Shown: positions 1-9,177, counted from the first letter of the stretch. The stretch: DNA of 64,000 nt from Porphyrobacter sp. CACIAM 03H1 (GCF_002215495.1 NZ_CP021378.1:1674764-1738763); one strand, 5' to 3'. Notes: generated from the sequence alone by a model not told the origin. A program made the numbers and translations.

Positions 1-16
1 TCCTACGCCTTGCCTG

Positions 17-544
17 ATGCCTGACCCCTCCGACAGCACCGGCGCCCCCGCACCGCCCGAAGTGGCGTTCGACACCGGCTGCCTTGGATGCCTGCTGGTC
101 GTGATGCTGTTCAGCGGCTGCCTTTTCGCGATTGCCGCCTTCGACGCGCAGCTCTTTACCGAGTTGGCCGACAGTCCCGCTCCGCGAAATTGGCTGAGCG
201 CACTCGCGCCGTTCCGTTCGGGCGGGGTGAACATCGCGGTCCTGCTGCTGGTCGCCTATATCGGCTGGGAGGCGATCAGGATGGCGCGCAAGTTCGTCGA
301 TCCGCGCGCCGTGTGGATCGAGAGCGAGACGATCCGCTTCCATCCGTCCCTGCGCCAGCCGCCGATGCCGCTCGCGTCGCTGGTGGACGTGAGCCACGAT
401 GCGGACGATATCCGCTCGTCGCTGGTGCTGCGGCAGGCGAACGGGCGGCGGGTCGAGGTGGCGATGGTCGATCACGAGGCGGCCGCCGCCTTTGTCGGCG
501 AAGTCGAACGGCGGCTTTCGCGCGATCCGCCTAGTGCAGCTTGA
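17..544 (+). CDS. Hypothetical membrane protein with two TM segments
   Basis: I do not recognise this 175-residue protein. It has two hydrophobic stretches, near residues 22-42 and 72-90, followed by a soluble C-terminal part of about 80 residues. The alternating strand pattern of that part (VWIESETIRFHP, then SSLVLRQANGRRVEVAMV) and a final helix loosely resemble bacterial PH-like domains. That resemblance is a weak inference. The N-terminus holds several Cys residues inside the first membrane segment. The gene converges on the NADH dehydrogenase gene and the two reading frames overlap by 14 bases at their 3' ends. ATG at 17 is the first start available in the window. Confidence 0.7.
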   Translation: MPDPSDSTGAPAPPEVAFDTGCLGCLLVVMLFSGCLFAIAAFDAQLFTELADSPAPRNWLSALAPFRSGGVNIAVLLLVAYIGWEAIRMARKFVDPRAVWIESETIRFHPSLRQPPMPLASLVDVSHDADDIRSSLVLRQANGRRVEVAMVDHEAAAAFVGEVERRLSRDPPSAA

Positions 545-1841
545 GCCGGGGCCGCACGATGCGGTTGACCCGCCCGACCAGCATCAGGAAGGTCGCCTTG
601 ACCCAGCCGTGGATGCCGATGAGGTGCAGGCGGTAGAGCGAGGTGTAGATGAACCGCGCCAGCCGCCCCTCGATCGCCATGCTCCCGCCGATGAGGTTGC
701 CCATCAGGCTCCCCACGGTCGAGAAGCGCGAGAGCGACACCAGCGAGCCCTTGTCGCGGTAGACGAAGTGCTTGAGGGGCTTCCCCTGCTGCATCCTAAC
801 GATGTTGGCGAAGACGGTCTCGGCCATCTGATGCGCGGCCTGCGCGCGCGGGGGCACGGGGCGGTCCTCGCCCGGGGGCGTGTAGCTGGCGCAATCGCCG
901 AGCGCGAAGATGCAGGGATCGGCCGTGGTCTGGAGCGTGTCGGTGACGATGATCTGGTTGCGGCTGTTGGTCTCCAGCCCGAGGTCGGACAGGAACTCGG
1001 CGCCCTTCACCCCGGCCGCCCAGACGATGAGATCGGCCTCGATCACCTCGCCGGTCTTAGTGACCAGCTGGCGCGGGCGCGCCTCGACGACCTGCACGCC
1101 GGGCCGCACCTGGACGCCGAGAACCTCGAGCTCGTGCTTGGCCGCGGCAGCCAGCTTGTCGGGGAGGGCGGGGAGGATGCGCGGCCCCGCCTCGAGCAGG
1201 GTGACGTTGAGACGGCTCTCGTCGAACACCTCGAGCCCGTAGTGCCTGAGCGCGCCCGCCGCGTTGTAGAGCTCGGCCGCCAGTTCGACCCCCGTCGCCC
1301 CGCCGCCGACGATGGCGACGCGCACCTGCTCGTTCGCCCCCGGATCGTTCATCATCGCCCGACTGACGCGCAGGCAGTGGTTGAGCAGGCGGGTGCGGAA
1401 CCGGTCGGCCTGGGTGCGGCTGTCGAGGTAGAGGCAGTGCTCGTTGACCCCTGGCACGCCGAAATCGTTCGACACCGATCCCACCGCGAGCGCGAGGATA
1501 TCGTAGCGGATCGTGTGCCCGGCGATCAGCTCGCTGCCGTCCTCGTCCATCACCGGCGCGAGGCTGATGGTCCTCGCCGCGCGGTCGACGCGCTCGAGGC
1601 TGCCCTGGAAGAAGCGATAGCCCCAGCGGTAGCAGTGCCCGCGATAGCCGACCTCGTCGAGATTGGCGTCGAGCGATCCGGCCGCGACCTCGTGCAGCAG
1701 CGGCTTCCAGATGTGGCTGAGGTTCTTGTCGACGAGAATGATGTCGTGGCGCCTGCGCCCGTATTTCGCACCGAGCCTGCGGACCAGCTCGAGCCCGCCC
1801 GCGCCTCCGCCGACGACGACAATCTGGGTCTTGCGGCTCAT
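531..1841 (-). CDS. ndh: Type II NADH dehydrogenase (NDH-2)
   Basis: This 436-residue FAD-dependent pyridine nucleotide oxidoreductase transfers electrons from NADH to quinone at the inner face of the membrane without pumping protons. The FAD Rossmann motif VVVGGGAGGLELVRRLG lies at residues 8-24. A second nucleotide-binding motif, VAIVGGGATGVELAAEL, lies near residue 175. The sequence ALGDCA near residue 315 is the usual second FAD contact. The hydrophobic C-terminal region (about 385-436) fits the membrane-anchoring end of NDH-2. Length matches the family. The start at 1841 is supported by an AAGGAG Shine-Dalgarno sequence seven bases upstream. It appears monocistronic. Confidence 0.9.
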   Translation of the reverse strand: MSRKTQIVVVGGGAGGLELVRRLGAKYGRRRHDIILVDKNLSHIWKPLLHEVAAGSLDANLDEVGYRGHCYRWGYRFFQGSLERVDRAARTISLAPVMDEDGSELIAGHTIRYDILALAVGSVSNDFGVPGVNEHCLYLDSRTQADRFRTRLLNHCLRVSRAMMNDPGANEQVRVAIVGGGATGVELAAELYNAAGALRHYGLEVFDESRLNVTLLEAGPRILPALPDKLAAAAKHELEVLGVQVRPGVQVVEARPRQLVTKTGEVIEADLIVWAAGVKGAEFLSDLGLETNSRNQIIVTDTLQTTADPCIFALGDCASYTPPGEDRPVPPRAQAAHQMAETVFANIVRMQQGKPLKHFVYRDKGSLVSLSRFSTVGSLMGNLIGGSMAIEGRLARFIYTSLYRLHLIGIHGWVKATFLMLVGRVNRIVRPRLKLH

Positions 1842-1971
1842 CCGTCACTCCTTCGCACAGCCGTGCAGCGCAATCCCGAAGCCATGTTAGCGGCTGCGAG
1901 AAACAAAAGCGCGTTGAATCATGCCGCTGGGTGGCAGCGATGATGGTTCTCGAATGGGAGGTCGGTCGTTC

Positions 1972-2012
1972 GAATAAACAAGCGGGCGGAAGGGACAACC
2001 CCTCCCGCCCGC
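1972..2012 (-). terminator. Probable rho-independent terminator after accC
   Basis: The arms GCGGGCGG (1982-1989) and CCGCCCGC (2005-2012) pair perfectly and enclose a further imperfect GGG/CCC stem. On the minus strand the hairpin is followed by TTGTTTATT, a U-rich tract. It lies 63 bases past the accC stop codon and would end the aroQ-accB-accC transcript. Confidence 0.6.
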
Positions 2013-2074
2013 GCGGAGTATCGATTTGCGTTGCAGTGCAACATAAATGCACCGGTAGGCTTTGCTGTGGAGGC

Positions 2075-3424
2075 TCAGACCTCGCGTTCCTCCAGCCACT
2101 TCTCCAGCCACTTGATCGAATAGTCGCCGTTGAGCACGTCGGTCTGGCGCAGCAGCTCCTGGTGGAGCGGGATATTGGTCTTCACGCCCTCGACCACCAT
2201 CTCCTCCAGCGCACGGCGCAGGCGCATGATGCAGCCCTCGCGGGTGCGGCCGTAGACGATCAGCTTGGCGATCATGCTGTCGTAGTAGGGCGGGATCTTG
2301 TAGCCTGCGTAAAGCCCTGAATCGACCCGCACGTGCATGCCCCCTGCGGCATGGTAATAGGTCACGAGGCCCGGCGAGGGCGCGAAATTGAAGGGGTCCT
2401 CGGCGTTGATCCGGCACTCGATCGCGTGGCCGTGGAACTCGAGCTCGTCCTGGCTCACCGAAAGCGGGCGCCCTTCGGCGATGCGGATCTGCTCGCGCAC
2501 CAGATCGACCCCGGTGATGAGTTCCGTCACAGGGTGTTCGACCTGGAGGCGGGTGTTCATCTCGATGAAGTAGAACTCGCCGTTCTCCCACAGGAACTCG
2601 ATCGTCCCCGCGCCGCGATAGCCCATGTCGCGCATCGCCTGGGCGCAGACCTCGCCCATGCGCATCCGCTCCTCGGCGGAGATCACGGGGGAGGGGGCCT
2701 CCTCCAGCACCTTCTGGTGGCGGCGCTGGAGCGAGCAGTCGCGCTCGCCGAGGTGGATGGCGTTGCCGTTGCCGTCGCCGAACACCTGAAATTCGATGTG
2801 GCGCGGGTTGCCGAGATACTTCTCGATATAGACCGTCGCGTCGCCGAAGGCGGCCTTCGCTTCGCTGCCGGCCTGCTGCATCAGGGTTTCGAGCTTGTCT
2901 TCGCTCTCGCACACCTTCATGCCGCGCCCGCCGCCGCCGCTGGCGGCCTTGATGATGACGGGGTAGCCGATTTCCGCCGCGATCCGGCGCGCCTCGTCGA
3001 AGTCGCTCACCGCCCCGTCGCTGCCGGGCACCAGCGGCAGGCCCAGGGCGCCCGCGGTGCGCTTGGCCTCGACCTTGTCGCCCATCGTGCGGATATGCTC
3101 GGGCTTGGGGCCGATCCAGATGATGTCGTGGGCTTCGACGATGTCGGCGAACTTGGCGTTCTCCGACAGGAAGCCATAACCCGGGTGGATCGCGTCGCAC
3201 TGCGCGATCTCGGCGGCCGAAATGATGTTGGCGATGTTGAGATAGCTCTCCGATGCCGGCGGCGGGCCGATGCACACGGCATGGTCGGCGAGGCGGACAT
3301 GCATCGCGTCGGCATCGGCGGTTGAGTGCACCGCGACCGTCTCGATCCCCATCTCGTGCGCCGCGCGGTGGATGCGCAGCGCGATCTCGCCGCGATTGGC
3401 GATCAGGATGCGTTTGATGCCCAT
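2075..3424 (-). CDS. accC: Acetyl-CoA carboxylase, biotin carboxylase subunit
   Basis: A 449-residue ATP-grasp enzyme that carboxylates biotin on AccB, the first half-reaction of malonyl-CoA synthesis. The N-terminus [19 protein letters not shown] is the classic biotin carboxylase start. The glycine-rich ATP lid ([13 protein letters not shown]) is near residue 160. The catalytic stretch [14 protein letters not shown] lies near residue 290, and C-terminal residues continue to the usual family length. It follows accB after only five bases and is co-transcribed with it. The accB stop lies within the accC ribosome binding region, which suggests coupling that keeps the subunits balanced. Confidence 0.97.
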   Translation of the reverse strand: MGIKRILIANRGEIALRIHRAAHEMGIETVAVHSTADADAMHVRLADHAVCIGPPPASESYLNIANIISAAEIAQCDAIHPGYGFLSENAKFADIVEAHDIIWIGPKPEHIRTMGDKVEAKRTAGALGLPLVPGSDGAVSDFDEARRIAAEIGYPVIIKAASGGGGRGMKVCESEDKLETLMQQAGSEAKAAFGDATVYIEKYLGNPRHIEFQVFGDGNGNAIHLGERDCSLQRRHQKVLEEAPSPVISAEERMRMGEVCAQAMRDMGYRGAGTIEFLWENGEFYFIEMNTRLQVEHPVTELITGVDLVREQIRIAEGRPLSVSQDELEFHGHAIECRINAEDPFNFAPSPGLVTYYHAAGGMHVRVDSGLYAGYKIPPYYDSMIAKLIVYGRTREGCIMRLRRALEEMVVEGVKTNIPLHQELLRQTDVLNGDYSIKWLEKWLEEREV

Positions 3425-3429
3425 GGCTC

Positions 3430-3945
3430 TTACGCGATCACGACCAGCGGCTGGTCGAATTCGACCGGCTGGGCATTGTCGACGAGGATCGCGGTCACAG
3501 TGCCCGATTTGGGCGCGGTGATCGGGTTCATCACCTTCATCGCCTCGACGATCAGCAGGGTGTCGCCCTCCTTCACCGGCTTGCCGACGGCGATGAAGTT
3601 CGCCGCGCCCGGTTCGGGGGCGAGGTAGCAGGTGCCGACCATCGGCGACTTGACCGCGTTGGCGAGATCGGGGCCGGCGGGTGCGGCCGGTTCGGCCGGA
3701 GCAGGTGCGGCGGCGGCAGGAGCGGGCGCGGCGGCCGCAGGGGCCGGTGCGGAGGCATAGACCGGAGCGGCGGCGGCCACCGCCCCGCGCGAGACGCGGA
3801 TCTTGCGATCGTCATCCTCGACCTCGATCTCGGTCAGGCCGGTTTCGTTGAGCAGTTCGGCCAGTTCACGCACCAGTGCGGTGTCGATGTTCATGCCCGA
3901 CTTGCGCCCGTTTGCCTTGCCGGATTGGCCAGCGTCATTTGCCAT
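3430..3945 (-). CDS. accB: Acetyl-CoA carboxylase, biotin carboxyl carrier protein
   Basis: This 171-residue BCCP carries biotin between the carboxylase and transferase active sites. The biotinylation motif EAMKVMN places the modified lysine at about residue 137. An alanine/proline-rich flexible linker (about 58-92) precedes the biotinyl domain, as in other BCCPs. The start at 3945 has an AAGGGG ribosome binding site. An internal ATG at residue 18 ([15 protein letters not shown]) corresponds to where many homologues begin, so the first 17 residues are a short extension. It sits between aroQ and accC, the standard alphaproteobacterial order. Confidence 0.95.
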   Translation of the reverse strand: MANDAGQSGKANGRKSGMNIDTALVRELAELLNETGLTEIEVEDDDRKIRVSRGAVAAAAPVYASAPAPAAAAPAPAAAAPAPAEPAAPAGPDLANAVKSPMVGTCYLAPEPGAANFIAVGKPVKEGDTLLIVEAMKVMNPITAPKSGTVTAILVDNAQPVEFDQPLVVIA

Positions 3946-4051
3946 GTATGCCCCTTGCTGTGTGGTGCGACCGTAGACCGCGAGCGTCTATTGCCGCCAA
4001 TTGCGGCAGGCAAGTGGCAGCGGTGCAAAATGTGAAAGTCCGGTGACGATT

Positions 4052-4492
4052 TCAGACTTTGCCTGCCGCTACGGCTTCGAGTGCGATGAGGTAGGAACGC
4101 GCGCCGTGGCCCTCCACCGTCAGCGCCGCGCCCATGCCGACATAGGAGAGGTGGCGGAAGGGCTCGCGGGTCTTGGGGTCGGACAGGTGGACCTCGATCA
4201 CCGGCGTGCGGATCGCCTTGATCGCATCGAGCAGCGCGATGGAGGTGTGGGTGTAGGCCGCCGCATTGAGCAGCACCGCCCGCGCGCCTTCGGCCTGCGC
4301 TTCGTGAAGCCAGTCGACCAGCATCCCTTCGTGATTGGTCTGGCGCATCTCGATCTCGAGCCCGAGTTCCCGGGCGCGGTCCTCGAGCATCCCGGCGATG
4401 TCGTCGAGCGTGGTGGTGCCATAGATCTCCGGCTCGCGGGTGCCGAGGAGATTGAGGTTGGGGCCGTTGAGGACGTAGACGAGGTTGGTCAT
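4052..4492 (-). CDS. aroQ: Type II 3-dehydroquinate dehydratase
   Basis: A 146-residue dodecameric-type dehydroquinase that converts 3-dehydroquinate to 3-dehydroshikimate in the shikimate pathway. The signature LNGPNLNLLGTREPEIYG at residues 8-25 contains the catalytic Arg and Tyr. The sequence NAAAYTHTS near residue 77 and EVHLSDPKTREPFRH near residue 100 contribute the substrate pocket and catalytic His. Length is typical. It lies about 106 bases upstream of accB, and linkage of aroQ to accBC is common in this class. The gene before it, for an antibiotic-monooxygenase-like protein, may be in the same transcript. Confidence 0.96.
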   Translation of the reverse strand: MTNLVYVLNGPNLNLLGTREPEIYGTTTLDDIAGMLEDRARELGLEIEMRQTNHEGMLVDWLHEAQAEGARAVLLNAAAYTHTSIALLDAIKAIRTPVIEVHLSDPKTREPFRHLSYVGMGAALTVEGHGARSYLIALEAVAAGKV

Positions 4493-4534
4493 GGGGCAGG
4501 GATAGCGCCGTGCAGCCGCAGGGGGAAGGGCGCC

Positions 4535-4837
4535 TCAGGCCTCTTCCCAGGTGGTGTAGTGATGGACCGAGCAATCGGCCACATAGCGTTCCATCCCCGG
4601 CGGGATCACGGCGCGGTTCCAGTCCTCGCCGGCGAATGCCGCGAGCGCGGCTTCGTCGCTCCAGCGCGAGATCATCAGGTATTCGTCGGGCGCCCAGCGC
4701 GCCGGCTTCAGGATCTCGACTGACAAAGCGCCTTCGGCGCCTCGCACGGCATCGACGGATAACGTGGCGAACTTGCCCGCGAATTCGGCGTGCAGGTCGG
4801 CGTGGATGCGAACCCTGAATAGCCTGACGATGGGCAT
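4535..4837 (-). CDS. ABM-type (antibiotic biosynthesis monooxygenase-like) domain protein
   Basis: A 100-residue single-domain protein of the dimeric alpha-beta barrel type. The N-terminal strand MPIVRLFRVRIHADLHAEF, the middle segment EYLMISRWSDEAALAAF and the C-terminal strand around the final HHYTTWEEA follow the ABM pattern seen in quinol monooxygenases and heme-degrading IsdG-like enzymes. No specific catalytic set can be assigned, so substrate and even enzymatic activity are uncertain. It lies 42 bases upstream of aroQ on the same strand and could be its co-transcribed leader gene. Confidence 0.75.
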   Translation of the reverse strand: MPIVRLFRVRIHADLHAEFAGKFATLSVDAVRGAEGALSVEILKPARWAPDEYLMISRWSDEAALAAFAGEDWNRAVIPPGMERYVADCSVHHYTTWEEA

Positions 4838-4901
4838 GATGCCGGTCTCTCCCGCGCCGATCCGCGACGGCTTAGGTCACGGCGGCACGGTTGGAAATCC
4901 C

Positions 4902-5315
4902 CTACCGGTCCACACCCTTGACCTTCCCCCACTGGCGCGCCGCAGTGTAGCCGAGATAGCCGGTGCCGAAGAGCGCGTAGAGCGGCTCGGGCAGGCCTGC
5001 CAGGTAGGCGTTCATCCCCGCCGCGATCTCGCGAGCGGCGGCGGGGTCGAAGGCGGAGAGCACCCCCATCGGCAGCGAGGCGAGCAGCAGGATGTACATG
5101 ACATAGAGGAAGCTCGGGCGGGCGCGGCTGGTCCAGGGATCTTTCGAGTTCGCCTCGGCGACAATCGCCAGAAGCTGCGCCTCGATCATCTTCATCTCCT
5201 GCGTGCCCTCGAGAGCGATCAGTTCGAGCTTGGCCTTGGCGCGGGCCTCCTTGTCGGGGATGATCTTGTCGATGATCGAGGCGATGGGTCCGACAAGGAC
5301 GTCGACGAGGGACAT
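4902..5315 (-). CDS. GTA-type holin (three-TM holin family)
   Basis: A 137-residue protein that matches the pattern of the three-TM holin family associated with release of gene transfer agents (Pfam GTA_holin_3TM, by recognition). It has a hydrophobic N-terminus (LVGPIASIIDKIIPDKEARAK), a charged helix, the conserved DPWTSRARPSFLYVMYILLL segment and a last hydrophobic segment ending GYTAARQWGKVKGVDR. Holins permeabilise the inner membrane so that a lysin can reach peptidoglycan. No capsid, tail, terminase or endolysin gene is in the window, so it stands alone here. The start has an AAGGAG ribosome binding site. Confidence 0.8.
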   Translation of the reverse strand: MSLVDVLVGPIASIIDKIIPDKEARAKAKLELIALEGTQEMKMIEAQLLAIVAEANSKDPWTSRARPSFLYVMYILLLASLPMGVLSAFDPAAAREIAAGMNAYLAGLPEPLYALFGTGYLGYTAARQWGKVKGVDR

Positions 5316-5357
5316 GGGCGCGCTCCTTCAAAGGTGAGTCGCGCCAAGAAATGACCA

Positions 5358-5391
5358 AATAGGTTAGAGTAGGAAAATGATTTAACCTATT
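5358..5391. repeat. AT-rich 9-bp inverted repeat over the lyase stop codon
   Basis: The arms AATAGGTTA (5358-5366) and TAACCTATT (5383-5391) are perfectly complementary with a 16-base loop. The right arm contains the TAG stop codon of the minus-strand CoA-ester lyase gene. The AT content is far above its surroundings. It could be a terminator for that gene or an operator for the holin gene just downstream. Confidence 0.5.
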
Positions 5392-6289
5392 CAGCATCCG
5401 CCTCGGCGAGCAAACGCTGCGCCAGCACCAGATGGGGGCGGTCGAGCATCGCTCCGTCGAGCGCCACCACGCCTGCGCCGGGATGGTCGGCAAAGGCCTG
5501 CACCACCGCGCGGGCGTGGGCGAGTTCCTCGGCGCTGGGCGTGAAAGCCGCGTTGATCGGTTCGACCTGCGCGGGGTGGATCGCCAGCATCCCGCGGAAA
5601 CCCTGCGCCCGCACCCGCCGCGCGCGCGCGGCCAGCGCGTCGAGGTCGCGGAACTCGGGCTGCACCGTCTCGATCGCCGCAACGCCAGCCGCCGCCGCGC
5701 CGATCAGGCACAGGCTGCGCGCCATTTCGTAGGTGTGCGAATATTCCCCGTCCGGCCCTCGCTGCTCGCGCGCGCCGAGTGCGGAGGACAGATCCTCCGC
5801 CCCCCAGCTCATCGCCACCAGCCGCTCACGGCCCGGATAGTCCCCCGCATAGTCGCCCGTCCGGAACATCGCCGCCGCGGTCTCGGTCACGAGCGCCGCG
5901 ATCAGCGTGCGCCCCTGCGGAATGCCGTTCGCGGCCTCCAGTGCGGTCAGGTAGTGGTGCAGCCGGGTGATGTCGGCGGCCCCTTCGGCCTTGGGCAGGA
6001 ACAACCCGCCGGGGCGCGAGGGGATCACCGCGACGAGATCGGCGATGCAGTCGGACGTCGTGACCGGATTGATCCGCACCCACAGCCGCGCCCGGCCATC
6101 CTCCGCCGCGATCGTCTCGGCCACCATCGCGCGGGCGGCCGCCTTGTTCTCGGGGGAAACCGAATCCTCGAGGTCGATCAGCGCGATGTCGGCCGGGCCG
6201 GCAATCGCCTTGCCCATCTTCTTCTCGCTGTCCCCCGGCGCGAACAGCCATGAACGCATGCGGGGCGGGGTCGGTGTCGTCCGTGCCAT
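5387..6289 (-). CDS. HpcH/HpaI-CitE family CoA-ester lyase
   Basis: A 300-residue TIM-barrel lyase of the citrate lyase beta / malyl-CoA lyase superfamily, which cleaves or forms C-C bonds in acyl-CoA esters using a divalent metal. It shows RSWLFAPGDSEKKMGKA at the N-terminus, the metal-site region ALIDLEDSVSPENK, the acidic ligand in ALVTETAAA and the conserved C-terminal GMLAIHPAQVEPIN. The physiological substrate cannot be told; malyl-, methylmalyl- or citramalyl-CoA are possible. The start at 6289 (ATG, MARTTPT) has AGAGGAA upstream and is preferred to an upstream TTG at 6328. No CitD or CitF is nearby, so it is not a classical citrate lyase. Confidence 0.85.
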   Translation of the reverse strand: MARTTPTPPRMRSWLFAPGDSEKKMGKAIAGPADIALIDLEDSVSPENKAAARAMVAETIAAEDGRARLWVRINPVTTSDCIADLVAVIPSRPGGLFLPKAEGAADITRLHHYLTALEAANGIPQGRTLIAALVTETAAAMFRTGDYAGDYPGRERLVAMSWGAEDLSSALGAREQRGPDGEYSHTYEMARSLCLIGAAAAGVAAIETVQPEFRDLDALAARARRVRAQGFRGMLAIHPAQVEPINAAFTPSAEELAHARAVVQAFADHPGAGVVALDGAMLDRPHLVLAQRLLAEADAE

Positions 6290-6343
6290 GTCGGGTTCCT
6301 CTCTTGCCCCGCCGCTTACGGAGCGCAAGTCAGCGCGACAAGC

Positions 6344-8470
6344 CTAGAACGAACCCTCGATATCGAAGCTGACGATCGTCCCGAAGCGCCGGTCGCGGCG
6401 TTCGCTGAAGGCGGCGATGCCGGCCGCGCGATCGGTGAAGACCGTGCGCTCGAAGCGGTCGCGCTGGCCCAGCAGGTTGCCGACCCGTGCCCGCACCGTC
6501 ATGCCGGCCACATCCTTGTTCTCGAGAAAGGCGAACATCTGCGCGAAGCTCGGCTGGTTGAGCGAGATTTCGTCGAGCCGCACGTTGCGCACATTCTTCG
6601 TCCAGTCGCCGCGCGTGCCGAAGGCCCAGTCGCTGTTCGGGACATCGTGACGCACGCGGAATTCGAGCGTGAACAGCTCGTTGCCCGAGACCTGGCGCAG
6701 GAAACCGAGGAGCGGATCGCGCACCGAGCTCTCGTTCCAGCCCAGCGTGAGGTCCACGCGGGTGCCCTTCCAGCCGAGCCCGTCCGACAGCAGTGTCGTC
6801 TGACCCTCGATCCCGTAGAGCCGCGCCGAGGGCAGGTTGCCCGGCGCCTGTCCGCCACCCGGCAGGGGGATCTGGTCGACCACGTCGACGAGGTCCTCGA
6901 GATAGGCGCTCACCGTCAGGTTGCCGAGCGCGCCCATCCGCCAGCTCGCCTCGACGTCGTAGAGCCAGCTCTGCTCGGGCCGGAGGTCGGCATTGCTCGC
7001 GTCGGCGCGGTCCTGATCGAGATCGACAGAGGCGATGAAGTCGAAGAAATCGAGCTGGCCGACCACGCGCTCGATGCGCCCGGCAAGGTTGAGGTTCGGC
7101 GTCACCTTCCAGTCGAGTGCGGCGAAGCCCTTGGGCCGCCAGAAGCTGCGGGTGAGGCCGAAGGGGCCCGACTGGCTGATGCGCGAATACTCGCCCCCCG
7201 CCGAAAGCTGGAGCTGGAGGTTGGCCGCCAGTGCGCGGCTCCACGTCAGGCCCGCATCGACCCGATCCTCGTCCACCCGCGCGCTCGATCCGGCAAGGTC
7301 GACCGGTTGCAGCACGCCCGCCGCATCGCGGGCCGACAGGGCCGAGACGATCTCGAGATGGTTGCGCGCGCCCTCGACCGCCGCGACGAGATTGCCGCCG
7401 CCAGCACCGACCGAATACTCCGACCGCAGGATCGTCTCGCCCTCGTCGGCGTCCTGCACGAAGCGTGTTTCGGTGACGGGGGTGCCGTCGGTGAAGGTCG
7501 TCAGCACCGTGTTGGTGAAGGGGCTGTCCTCGTAGCGGTGATAGCCGATCAGCTTCAGGCGACCCGGGCCGAAGCCGAACTCGTAATCGGCGCCGATCTC
7601 GTAGTTGAACTCGTCCTCGGTGCGCCGCAGCGAGCGCGTGCGGTCGAGCGTCCCGCCGGGCGGGCGCTGGAGGGAGATCTCGCGCTCGCGGAACAGGTAG
7701 CCCTGCACCTGGCCGGTGAGGTTGAGGATCGCGCCATTGTCGGCGTTGCGGGTGAAGGAGCCGGACAGGCCGAAGCGGTCGGTGTCGACATTGAGCTTTT
7801 CGTCGCGCAACGCGACGAGCATGCCGCTGCCGTCGAACACCTCTTCCGGCCCCTCGTTGCCGCGACGGTTCGAATCGTTGCGCAGCGCGAGGTTCCATTC
7901 GTTCTTCGTGCCGCCGCCGGCGAGTGCGATGCTGCCCTGAAACAACCTTGCCGGGGTGCCGAAGGTGCGGAATTCGGGGTTGTAGCGGAACTGGCCGCTC
8001 ACCCGTCCGCTGGCGCTGGTGACGACATTGAGCACCTGCCCGGTCAGCCCGCCGATCCCGAGGCTGGCGCCATCGACCAGTTCGAGCCGCACCACATCCT
8101 CGAGCGGGATGCGCCGCAGCGCCTCAGTCGGACCGTTGGACTTGCCCGAGATCCGGCGGCCGTTGATCAGCACGTTGGTGTCCGCCTGGCCGAGCCCGCG
8201 CGCCCCGTCGCCTTCCTGGATCGAGAAGCCGGGGACGTTGCGCGCCATGTCGAAGGCGCTGCGCGGGGCGAAGCGGGCGAAATCGGCGGGCAGGAAGGTG
8301 CTGCGGGTGGTCGCGCTGGCGCCACTCGGGGCAGTCGCAGCCGTCCCGGCTTCCGGTTCGGGCGCGGCGGGCGCGTCCTGCGCTGCCGCCGGCGCGGCCA
8401 GACCGCCCGCGCAGGGCAGGACGGCGGCAGCCGCCAGAAGCATCGAACGTCCGGGAATGCGTGGAATCAT
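6344..8470 (-). CDS. TonB-dependent outer membrane receptor
   Basis: A 708-residue outer membrane receptor that takes up an unknown ligand using TonB energy. A signal peptide (MIPRIPGRSMLLAAAAVLPCAGGLAAPAAA in two parts, about residues 1-31) precedes a plug domain. The plug contains DTNVLINGRRISGKSN and the segment LVDGASLGIGGLTGQVLNVVT (split around residue 140). The rest is a beta-barrel of amphipathic strands ending in DIEGSF, with the C-terminal Phe required for outer membrane insertion. The gene is divergent from the iorAB-like operon, which hints at a shared substrate, but that is only positional inference. No transcriptional regulator or periplasmic binding protein accompanies it. Confidence 0.88.
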   Translation of the reverse strand: MIPRIPGRSMLLAAAAVLPCAGGLAAPAAAQDAPAAPEPEAGTAATAPSGASATTRSTFLPADFARFAPRSAFDMARNVPGFSIQEGDGARGLGQADTNVLINGRRISGKSNGPTEALRRIPLEDVVRLELVDGASLGIGGLTGQVLNVVTSASGRVSGQFRYNPEFRTFGTPARLFQGSIALAGGGTKNEWNLALRNDSNRRGNEGPEEVFDGSGMLVALRDEKLNVDTDRFGLSGSFTRNADNGAILNLTGQVQGYLFREREISLQRPPGGTLDRTRSLRRTEDEFNYEIGADYEFGFGPGRLKLIGYHRYEDSPFTNTVLTTFTDGTPVTETRFVQDADEGETILRSEYSVGAGGGNLVAAVEGARNHLEIVSALSARDAAGVLQPVDLAGSSARVDEDRVDAGLTWSRALAANLQLQLSAGGEYSRISQSGPFGLTRSFWRPKGFAALDWKVTPNLNLAGRIERVVGQLDFFDFIASVDLDQDRADASNADLRPEQSWLYDVEASWRMGALGNLTVSAYLEDLVDVVDQIPLPGGGQAPGNLPSARLYGIEGQTTLLSDGLGWKGTRVDLTLGWNESSVRDPLLGFLRQVSGNELFTLEFRVRHDVPNSDWAFGTRGDWTKNVRNVRLDEISLNQPSFAQMFAFLENKDVAGMTVRARVGNLLGQRDRFERTVFTDRAAGIAAFSERRDRRFGTIVSFDIEGSF

Positions 8471-8631
8471 CGGCAGCCCTTGCCCCCAAGCGCCCTGCGC
8501 TGTCGAGAGGCAAGGGCGGGCGGCCTCGTCGAAGCGGCCACGGGTATCGACCAGCGTTGCCCGTCAATGGGGCGTCTGACCGATGGACGTGAATGCGCGA
8601 AGCGGGCTTGCCCGGGCGGCGTCTCTTTCCA

Positions 8632-8661
8632 TTGGCTCCGCGACGATCCGGTTGCTATATG
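8632..8661 (+). promoter_or_regulatory. Candidate sigma-70-type promoter for iorAB
   Basis: TTGGCT (8632-8637) and TATATG (8656-8661) are separated by 18 bases and lie 33 bases before the GTG start of iorA. The 224-base divergent region shows no other convincing element. Confidence 0.35.
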
Positions 8662-8694
8662 AGACGGGATAACCATCCAGCGGGGGAGCCGGCA

Positions 8695-9177
8695 GTGGCA
8701 ATCGCATTTTCCGTGAACGGCAAGCAGGTCGAGGTGGAGGCCGAGGCCGACACGCCGCTGCTGTGGGTCCTGCGCGACGATCTCGGCATGACCGGAACCA
8801 AGTTCGGCTGCGGCATCGCGGCCTGCGGGGCCTGTTCGGTCCATGTCGACGGCGCGGTGACCCGCTCGTGCAGCGTGCCGCTTTCCGAGGTCGCCGGCAA
8901 GGCGGTGACCACGATCGAGGGGCTCAAGGCCGCCGACGGGACGCTCCACAAGGTGCAGCAGGCCTGGATCGATGCGCAGGTGCCGCAATGCGGCTATTGC
9001 CAGTCGGGCCAGATCATGGCCGCGGTCGCGCTGATCGAGGCGGTCGGCACGCCCTCGGACGCGCAGATCGACGAGGCAATGACCAACATCTGCCGCTGCG
9101 GCACCTATCCGCGCATCCGCAAGGCGATCCTCGCGGCGACCGGCGCCGCCGCCACCGCCCAGCAGGGAGACGCGTGA
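8695..9177 (+). CDS. iorA: (2Fe-2S) subunit of molybdenum hydroxylase (IorA type)
   Basis: A 160-residue small electron-transfer subunit of a xanthine-dehydrogenase-family enzyme, like isoquinoline 1-oxidoreductase alpha. It holds two [2Fe-2S] sites. The plant-type ferredoxin cysteines are at about C39, C44, C47 and C59 ([11 protein letters not shown]). The second, helical-domain cluster is at C99, C102, C133 and C135 (QCGYCQSGQ and CRCG). The GTG at 8695 is chosen because GGGGGAG lies seven bases before it and the protein then begins [10 protein letters not shown], the usual family N-terminus. Its stop overlaps the iorB start in TGATG, so the two subunits are translationally coupled. Confidence 0.93.
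   Translation: MAIAFSVNGKQVEVEAEADTPLLWVLRDDLGMTGTKFGCGIAACGACSVHVDGAVTRSCSVPLSEVAGKAVTTIEGLKAADGTLHKVQQAWIDAQVPQCGYCQSGQIMAAVALIEAVGTPSDAQIDEAMTNICRCGTYPRIRKAILAATGAAATAQQGDA

Noticed and set aside
4902..5315. Prophage remnant around the holin gene
   Set aside because: No phage structural, integrase or lysin gene and no attachment-type repeat is seen on either side.
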